This document shows positions 59,101-64,000 of a DNA stretch of 64,000 nt, one piece after another. The first letter of the stretch is position 1. Each line of letters opens with the position of its first letter. Made by a program: the position numbers and the translations under genes. The notes under the pieces were generated by a model, which made no database searches, had not been told where the DNA came from, and saw nothing but the letters and a program-made list of their open reading frames with translations. The DNA comes from CAZXFA01 sp964640085 (GTDB lineage Bacteria; Actinomycetota; UBA4738; HRBIN12): the NCBI GenBank assembly GCA_964640085.1, contig CAZXFA010000008.1, forward strand, positions 1-64,000. The letters run 5' to 3'.

Positions 59101-60941
59101 TGCGCCGGGATCCGCTCGATCGCTGGGTGCTCCCGACCGCGGAGTCCGCGGTGCTCTTCCTCGTGCTGGTGGGCGGGAGCCTCCTCTACGCCGCGGGCGG
59201 GGGCTCCGCGCGGGACACGCTCGTGAGCCAGATGCTGGTGAACGCCGTCATGGTCCTCGGGCTTCAGGTGTACATCGGCAACACCGGGATCCTCTCGTTC
59301 GGTCACATGGGCTTCGCGGCGATCGCCGGCTACGCGGTCGCGATCATGGCGATCGAGCCCGTATTCAAGCGCCTGTTCATCCCGGAGGCGCCGTTCGGCC
59401 TGGCGGACGTGCACCTGCACCCGTTGGCGGCCACGGCGGTCGCCGCCCTCCTCCTGCTGCTGATCGGGTTCTTCCTCGGGCTGGGGCTCACGCGTTCGGG
59501 TGCCCGGGCCGGGGCGGTGGCTCCGACGATGATCACGCTCGCGCTGCTGTTCCTCGTGTACGAGGCGGCCCGGAACTTCACCGATCTCACGGGCGGGGAC
59601 CGCTCCGGGCTCTCGTTCGGGCCCGGCAACTCGCTCGAGGGCCGCGGATGGATCTACGCGGCGCTCGCCGCCGCGATCCTGGTCGCGAGGCTGTTCCGCG
59701 AGACGCGGCCGGGCCGCCTGGCGCAGGCCGCACGCGAGGACGAGCTCGCGGCGCGGGCATCGGGGATCCGCCCCGCCCCGCCGCAGATGGTCGCGCTCCT
59801 GCTCTCGGTGATCCTGATCACGATCGGCGCCTCGCTCCGCGTGCAGATCCTGGGCTCGATGACTCCGAACTTCTTCTTCTTCAGCTACACCCTCCTCACG
59901 CTCGCGATGCTGGTCGTCGGGGGGCGGAAGAGCGTCACCGGCTCACTCCTCGGCGTCGTGATCATCACCGCCGGGAACGAGCTCACCAGGTACCTGGCGA
60001 GCGACGCCGTGTCGGTGCCCGGACTCGGGTGGCTGTTGCGCGAAGGCCTGTCGGACGTGTTCCTCGGGGGCGCGATGCTGGGCTTCATGATCCTGCGGCC
60101 AGACGGGCTGTTCGGCGACCGTGAGCTCGGCGACCGGGTCCGCGCCCGTCGACGGGAGGCGGAGCCCCCGCCCCGACCGCTCGTGGCCACTGCGGCGGAC
60201 ACCGCGCCGTCCACGCTGTCCGCGCGGGGGGTGACCGTGCAGTTCGGGGGCTTCCTCGCCGTCCACGAGGCGTCCGTGGAGGTGCGGTCGGGAGAGGTCG
60301 TGGGGTTGATCGGACCGAACGGCGCCGGCAAGACGACGCTGCTCAACGCGATCACCGGGGTCGTGCCCGTGACCCATGGACGGGTGTCGCTCGACGGCCA
60401 CGACCTGACGGGGCGGCCGACCTACCGGCGCGCGCGCGAGGGGATAGCCCGGACCTTCCAGAACTTCCGCCTGTTCCCGTCGTTGTCGCTGCGGGAGCAC
60501 GTCGAGGTGGCCGCCCTGGTCGCCGAGCGTCACCGCCACGACCGGCCTCGTCCCGACCCCGGAGGCCTGCTGGTCGCCGGGGGGCTCTGGGAGGCCCGGG
60601 AGCGATCCGCGGCGGAGATCGATACCGGGACCGCTCGCCGCCTCGAGCTCGCCCGCGCGGCGGCCCTCGCACCCGCGTTCCTGCTCCTGGACGAGCCGAC
60701 CACCGGTATGAGCGAGGCGGAGTCGAAGGCGATGATCGAGCACTTGCGCGCCACGGCGGCCGTCGCGAGCGCCGGGGTGCTGGTGATCGACCACGACCTG
60801 CACTTCATCACCAGGGTGTGCGACCGGATCTTCGTCCTGGATCAGGGGCGGGTGATCGCGCACGGCGCCCCGGAGGAGGTCCAGGCAGACCCGGAGGTGC
60901 GCGCCGCGTACCTGGGGACCTCCGCCGAGGCGGCAGGCTGA
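59100..60941 (+). CDS. Fused permease-ATPase (LivM-LivG) of the branched-chain amino acid-type ABC transporter
   Basis: A 613-residue fusion. Residues 1-~350 are a LivM permease (LGLQVYIGNTGILSFGHMGFAAIAGYAVAI; EAA loop RLAQAAREDELAARASGI). After a linker (EAEPPPRPLVATAADTAPS) comes a LivG ATPase with Walker A GPNGAGKTT (405-413), Q-loop ARTFQNFRLF, Walker B LLLDEPTTGM and H-loop VIDHD. The ABC signature is degenerate: where LivG normally has L-P/S-Y-G-Q, this has IDTGT (507-511), so this site may be weak or inactive and LivF may carry the hydrolysis. ATG 59100 overlaps the livH stop. Confidence 0.9.
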   Translation: MRRDPLDRWVLPTAESAVLFLVLVGGSLLYAAGGGSARDTLVSQMLVNAVMVLGLQVYIGNTGILSFGHMGFAAIAGYAVAIMAIEPVFKRLFIPEAPFGLADVHLHPLAATAVAALLLLLIGFFLGLGLTRSGARAGAVAPTMITLALLFLVYEAARNFTDLTGGDRSGLSFGPGNSLEGRGWIYAALAAAILVARLFRETRPGRLAQAAREDELAARASGIRPAPPQMVALLLSVILITIGASLRVQILGSMTPNFFFFSYTLLTLAMLVVGGRKSVTGSLLGVVIITAGNELTRYLASDAVSVPGLGWLLREGLSDVFLGGAMLGFMILRPDGLFGDRELGDRVRARRREAEPPPRPLVATAADTAPSTLSARGVTVQFGGFLAVHEASVEVRSGEVVGLIGPNGAGKTTLLNAITGVVPVTHGRVSLDGHDLTGRPTYRRAREGIARTFQNFRLFPSLSLREHVEVAALVAERHRHDRPRPDPGGLLVAGGLWEARERSAAEIDTGTARRLELARAAALAPAFLLLDEPTTGMSEAESKAMIEHLRATAAVASAGVLVIDHDLHFITRVCDRIFVLDQGRVIAHGAPEEVQADPEVRAAYLGTSAEAAG

Positions 60942-61003
60942 GACGACGGAACCCGAAGGAGCGGCGGGTCTCCCAGCGGTGCCGCCGAGGGGGGCCGCCG
61001 GGG

Positions 61004-61009
61004 TAGCAT
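61004..61009 (+). promoter_or_regulatory. -10 element (TAGCAT) of the decarboxylase gene
   Basis: TAGCAT ends 6 nt before the ATG at 61016. No ribosome site; predicts a leaderless mRNA. Confidence 0.6.
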
Positions 61010-61015
61010 CGAGCC

Positions 61016-62452
61016 ATGACGGTGGGGGACCGCCCGCTCCGGCTCGACGCGTCCCGCGAAGAGGCCCTGGAGCACGCGGTCGACCTCGTCACGCAGGCCT
61101 GGCGCTCGTTCGATCGCTTCCGGCCGGAGGAGCCACCGCTCGACGAGCGGGTGCGGGCGCTGCTCCGGGCCTCGCTCCCCGAGGATCCGACCTCGGTGCA
61201 CGAGGCGCTCGAGGACACGGGGCGGATCCTCGACGAGTCGATCGCGCAGCCCCGGCCCCGGTACTTCGCGTTCATCGGCTCGAGCGGCCTGGAGATCGGG
61301 GCGATCGGCGATCTGTTGTCGCACACGTACGACATCAATCTGGCCGTCGACGCACGGGCCGCGACCGAGATCGAGAAGCAGGCCGTGCGCTGGGCGGCCC
61401 AGTTCGTGGGGTACCCGGATACCTGCGCCGGTGCGTTCACCAGCGGTGGGACCGTATCGAACACCAGCGCGCTGGCCGCGGCCCGCGAGCACGCTCTGCC
61501 TGGCAGCCGCCACGGTGGTCTGGAGGATCGGCGGGCGGCCGTGTACTGCAGCGAGGAGGTCCACTATTCGATCACCCGGGCGGTGGAGATGCTGGGGATC
61601 GGCTCCCGGAACCTCCGGGCGGTCCCGCTCGGGCCCGACCGGGGGATGATCCCCGGGGCGCTGGCGGAGGCGATCGACGCCGACCTGGCCGGGGGCATCA
61701 CGCCCATCGCTGTCGTGGCCACCGCGGGTACCACGCTGACGGGGGCCATCGACCCGATGGACGCGATCGCCGACATCTGCGAGCAGCGAAGGGTGTGGAT
61801 GCACGTCGACGGCGCGTACGGCCTGCCGGCGGTCGCGGTTCGCCCGGATCTGTTCACCGGGTTCGAGCGTGCGAGCTCGGTCAGCGTGGACGCGCACAAG
61901 TGGCTCTACCTCCCGAAGGCCTGCGGGGTGGTGCTCGTTCGCCGCGAGGAGGACCTGGTTGCAGCCTTCGCCCACGAGCAGGGCTACCTGCCGCATCAGC
62001 GGTACGACCTGCACGCGGTGGACATCACGTTCGAGTACTCGCGACCGTTCCGAGCGCTGAAGTTCTGGCTCGCGATGCGCGCCCACGGGGCCGCGGCGTT
62101 CCGTGAGGCGATCGCCCGGAACCTCTCCGAGGCGCAGCTGCTCTTCGAGACGGTCTCGGCGAGGCCGGACTTCGAGGCGTTGGGACCCCCCAAGCTCTCG
62201 GTGGTCCCGTTCCGGCATGTCCCGCCGGGGGTGGAGGACCTGGACGCGCACAACGACCGGCTCGCCGAGGCCCTCCAGGTGGACGGGCGCGTCTGGATCG
62301 CCTCGGCGTTGATCGACGATCGGGTTTGGCTCCGGCCATGCTTCGTGAACTTCCGCACCACCGAGGGCGACGTGCTCGATCTGGTGGAGATCGCGGCCGA
62401 CGTTGGGGAGCGGATCCTCGAGCGGTCCGGCGCGGGCTCGGCCGGCGGCTAG
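61016..62452 (+). CDS. Group II PLP decarboxylase, aromatic-L-amino-acid decarboxylase-like
   Basis: A 478-residue decarboxylase of the DDC/GAD group. Landmarks: RPRYFAFIGSSGLEIGAIGDLL, GAFTSGGTVSNTSALAAAREHA, the histidine that stacks on PLP in SEEVHYSITRAVEMLG, ATAGTTLTGAIDPMDAIADIC, HVDGAYGLPAV and the Schiff-base lysine K295 in SVDAHKWLYLPKACG. The substrate (Tyr, Trp, Dopa, or another amino acid) cannot be read, though position after a LIV-type importer and an aromatic ring-cleavage pair favours an aromatic amino acid. ATG 61016 is set by the TAGCAT element. Confidence 0.9.
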   Translation: MTVGDRPLRLDASREEALEHAVDLVTQAWRSFDRFRPEEPPLDERVRALLRASLPEDPTSVHEALEDTGRILDESIAQPRPRYFAFIGSSGLEIGAIGDLLSHTYDINLAVDARAATEIEKQAVRWAAQFVGYPDTCAGAFTSGGTVSNTSALAAAREHALPGSRHGGLEDRRAAVYCSEEVHYSITRAVEMLGIGSRNLRAVPLGPDRGMIPGALAEAIDADLAGGITPIAVVATAGTTLTGAIDPMDAIADICEQRRVWMHVDGAYGLPAVAVRPDLFTGFERASSVSVDAHKWLYLPKACGVVLVRREEDLVAAFAHEQGYLPHQRYDLHAVDITFEYSRPFRALKFWLAMRAHGAAAFREAIARNLSEAQLLFETVSARPDFEALGPPKLSVVPFRHVPPGVEDLDAHNDRLAEALQVDGRVWIASALIDDRVWLRPCFVNFRTTEGDVLDLVEIAADVGERILERSGAGSAGG

Positions 62453-62455
62453 ACT
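62450..62455 (+). promoter_or_regulatory. -10 element (TAGACT) containing the decarboxylase stop codon
   Basis: The TAG stop of the decarboxylase gene opens TAGACT, 29 nt before the purE ATG. The leader carries GGGAGACGGGT. Confidence 0.5.
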
Positions 62456-62484
62456 CCGGCCGGCAGCACCGACGGGAGACGGGT

Positions 62485-62976
62485 ATGGCGGATCCGCTCG
62501 TGGGCATGGTCATGGGTTCCGCATCGGACTGGGAGACGATGCGGCACTGCGCCCAGCAGCTGTCGTCCTTCGGCGTGCCCTTCGAGACCCGGGTGCTCTC
62601 GGCCCACCGGACGCCCGACGAGCTCCAGGAGTGGATCGGGTCGGCCGAGGCGCGGGGGGTGGAGGTGTTCATCGCCGCGGCGGGGATGGCCGCCGCGCTC
62701 CCGGGCGTGGTGGCTGCCCACACCGCCCGGCCGGTCCTCGGCGTGCCGATGGAGTCCAAGCTCTCCGGGCTGGACTCGCTGCTCTCGATGGTCCAGATGC
62801 CGGCCGGCATCCCGGTGGGGACCCTGGCCGTCGGACGGGCGGGCGCCGTGAACGCGGCGATCCTCGCCACCCAGATCCTGGCCGGCCGGCACGAGCGGCT
62901 GCGCGGGGTGGTCGCCGATCACCGACGCGAGCAGGCAGAGCAGATCCTGGCCGAACCCGACCCCTCGGCGGGGTGA
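62485..62976 (+). CDS. purE: N5-carboxyaminoimidazole ribonucleotide mutase (PurE class I)
   Basis: A 163-residue enzyme that moves the carboxyl group of N5-CAIR to C4 in purine synthesis. Motifs: GMVMGSASDWETMRHCAQQL, ETRVLSAHRTPDEL (catalytic His), FIAAAGMAAALPGVVAAHTARPVLGVPM and MPAGIPVGTLAVG. Class I lengths and the 'SDW' and 'AHRTP' loops fit the bacterial mutase, which works with PurK; PurK is not in the window. ATG 62485 follows a leader from the TAGACT element. Confidence 0.95.
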   Translation: MADPLVGMVMGSASDWETMRHCAQQLSSFGVPFETRVLSAHRTPDELQEWIGSAEARGVEVFIAAAGMAAALPGVVAAHTARPVLGVPMESKLSGLDSLLSMVQMPAGIPVGTLAVGRAGAVNAAILATQILAGRHERLRGVVADHRREQAEQILAEPDPSAG

Positions 62977-63002
62977 GCCGGTGGCCCGTCCCTGGCGCCC
63001 GT

Positions 63003-63019
63003 CCCCACGGCTCGTGGGG
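63003..63019 (+). terminator. Hairpin after purE
   Basis: CCCCACG-GCT-CGTGGGG, a perfect 7-bp stem with a 3-nt loop, 27 nt past the purE stop. No U-tract. Confidence 0.5.
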
Positions 63020-63071
63020 CACGATATCGGCTGGGACGTTCTGGCTCGCGAGGCTCGAGACCCAAGGGGGA

Positions 63072-63077
63072 TACCCT
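63072..63077 (+). promoter_or_regulatory. -10 element (TACCCT) of the M15 peptidase gene
   Basis: TACCCT ends 7 nt before the GTG at 63085. No ribosome site; predicts a leaderless mRNA. Confidence 0.55.
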
Positions 63078-63084
63078 CCAGGTC

Positions 63085-63723
63085 GTGCGTGGCCCTCTCG
63101 CCGTCGGGCTCGTCCTCGCGCTCGTGTGGCCGGGCACCGTCGGCGACGAGCCGTTCGAGGGGTCGGTCGCCCGGCTCGATCGGGCGACGCGGGAGCTGAT
63201 GACCGGGCGCTCGTGGCGCGAGGGCTGCCCGGTAGGTCTCGAGAAGCTCCGCCGCGTGCGCGTGACCTACCGCGGGTTCGACGGAGCCCCGCATCGGGGC
63301 AGGCTCGTCGTCCACCGCCGCTGGGCCGAGGATGTCCTCGATATGTTCCGGCGCCTCTACGGGCGCGGGTTCCCGATCCGTCGCATCCGGCTCGTCGACC
63401 GGTACGGAGCCGACGACCGCGTCTCGATGCGCCACGACAACACGTCCGCGTTCAATTGCCGGTACGTGGCCGGGACGACGACATGGTCCCAGCATGCGTA
63501 CGGCCGCGCGATCGACATCAACCCGGTCGAGAACCCGTACGTGGACGGCTCGCGCGTCTCCCCGCGTCGTGGACGACGGTTCCTGGACCGCTCGGACGTC
63601 CGTCCGGGGATGATCGTGGAGGGCGACGTGGTCTGGCGGGCCTTCCGACGCATCGGCTGGGGGTGGGGCGGCGACTGGCGTTCCCCCACGGACTACCAGC
63701 ACTTCTCGTCCAACGGGAGATGA
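63085..63723 (+). CDS. M15-family peptidase (D-Ala-D-Ala carboxypeptidase-like)
   Basis: A 212-residue secreted zinc peptidase. An N-terminal signal (RGPLAVGLVLALVWPGTVGD) precedes the catalytic domain. Zinc ligands and active residues follow the M15 pattern: H-D in TWSQHAYGRAIDINPVENPY (S-x-H-x-x-G-x-A-x-D) and the late His in DYQHFSSNG. The 'DNTSAFNCRYVAGT' strand before the first histidine is typical of the M15C type. It should trim peptidoglycan stem peptides outside the membrane. GTG 63085 is set by the TACCCT element 7 nt upstream. Confidence 0.88.
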   Translation: MRGPLAVGLVLALVWPGTVGDEPFEGSVARLDRATRELMTGRSWREGCPVGLEKLRRVRVTYRGFDGAPHRGRLVVHRRWAEDVLDMFRRLYGRGFPIRRIRLVDRYGADDRVSMRHDNTSAFNCRYVAGTTTWSQHAYGRAIDINPVENPYVDGSRVSPRRGRRFLDRSDVRPGMIVEGDVVWRAFRRIGWGWGGDWRSPTDYQHFSSNGR

Positions 63724-63727
63724 AGTC

Positions 63728-63830
63728 GTGGCTCCGTCCGAGAGGGAGAAGATGCTCCTAGGTGAGCCGTACCTGGCGTCCGATCCCGAGCTGGTCCGCG
63801 AGCGCCGCCGATGCAGGAGACGGTCCGCGG
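63728..63830 (+). pseudogene. N-terminal remnant of a maltose/galactoside O-acetyltransferase gene
   Basis: The first ~27 residues after GTG 63728 (SEREKMLLGEPYLASDPELV followed by Arg-rich sequence) are the unmistakable N-terminal helix region of Maa/LacA-type acetyltransferases. From about 63815 the sequence stops matching and no left-handed beta helix follows; the frame runs on into the antisense SnoaL-like gene. The gene is therefore cut off at its 3' side. Whether the break is natural or an assembly join cannot be told. Confidence 0.55.
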
Positions 63831-63832
63831 GG

Positions 63833-64000
63833 CTACGCTCGTTCCTGCTTCGCCCCTGCTGCCCATTCAACGGGACCGGCGGTCGTCTGGACCAGTCCGA
63901 GCTGCTCCATGATGGCGAGGCGGTCCTGCATCGCCCAGGTCTCAACGACCTTGCCATCCGCGATCCGGTAGATGCGGAATGAGGCGAGCGAGATCCGCTT
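63833..64000 (-). CDS. SnoaL-like ester cyclase/polyketide cyclase family protein (C-terminal part)
   Basis: The last 55 residues of a minus-strand gene whose start lies beyond the window. It reads ISLASFRIYRIADGKVVE then TWAMQDRLAIMEQLGLVQ, the closing strands of SnoaL/ester-cyclase (NTF2-like) proteins, and ends in TAG. Biochemical role unknown; many members are uncharacterised. Base use is like the neighbours. It is convergent with the acetyltransferase remnant. Confidence 0.7.
   Translation of the reverse strand, partial: KRISLASFRIYRIADGKVVETWAMQDRLAIMEQLGLVQTTAGPVEWAAGAKQERA

Overview
This is a 64 kb piece of a very GC-rich genome with dense, short-gap gene packing, many GTG and TTG starts, and TGA as the main stop codon. 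The gene set (actinobacterial-type MnmA, GatCAB, EtfAB, SCP2-like proteins, an acyl-CoA mutase with MeaB, promoters with only a -10 element) points to an uncultivated Actinomycetota lineage, probably a metagenome bin. I cannot name the class from sequence alone. A run of 100 N at 26671-26770 is a scaffold join, so order across it is not proven.

Layout. 1-4.9 kb: end of atpD, atpC, murA, an unrecognised membrane protein and a CPBP protease. 4.9-9.4 kb: two SCP2-type proteins around a zinc alcohol dehydrogenase, then MeaB and an acyl-CoA mutase large subunit whose active site looks like isobutyryl-CoA rather than methylmalonyl-CoA mutase. 9.4-12.7 kb: a zinc/manganese ABC transporter facing a Fur-family regulator. 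12.7-24.9 kb: enoyl-CoA hydratase, GNAT, a small zinc protein, a PabB-PabC fusion, EtfAB, MnmA, a UPF0280 protein, LigA, a FolD-like protein without the catalytic lysine, and DUF1028. 25.0-27.2 kb: a broken HD-GYP gene around the N run. 27.3-31.6 kb: gatCA and gatB, split by an antisense EamA transporter. 31.6-34.7 kb: MFS, Rieske ferredoxin and its reductase. 34.7-39.4 kb: a MacB/FtsX-type ABC system on the minus strand, divergent from a class V aminotransferase plus serA (serine synthesis). 42.2-43.7 kb: an MFS exporter behind an elaborate leader. 43.8-48.4 kb: a FAD oxidoreductase and two DmdA/GcvT-like demethylase paralogs around yqgE. 48.4-53.7 kb: methyltransferase, branched-chain aminotransferase, M1 aminopeptidase, threonine dehydratase. 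53.7-62.5 kb: an HpaE-like aldehyde dehydrogenase, an extradiol dioxygenase, a branched-chain amino acid ABC transporter (with a LivM-LivG fusion) and an aromatic amino acid decarboxylase. 62.5-64 kb: purE, an M15 peptidase, an acetyltransferase remnant and the end of a SnoaL-like gene.

Genes start in two ways. Within operons, starts overlap the previous stop (GTGA, ATGA). At operon heads, a TANNNT -10 element often lies only 6-10 nt before the start codon, which predicts leaderless mRNAs. In four places the upstream gene's TAG stop is itself the start of such a -10 element.

The observations I rate highest are the MFS leader (a predicted leaderless 21-codon peptide gene plus two perfect 8-bp hairpins), the FAD oxidoreductase/double demethylase cluster, the recoded acyl-CoA mutase and FolD-like active sites, and the LivMG fusion with a degenerate ABC signature.
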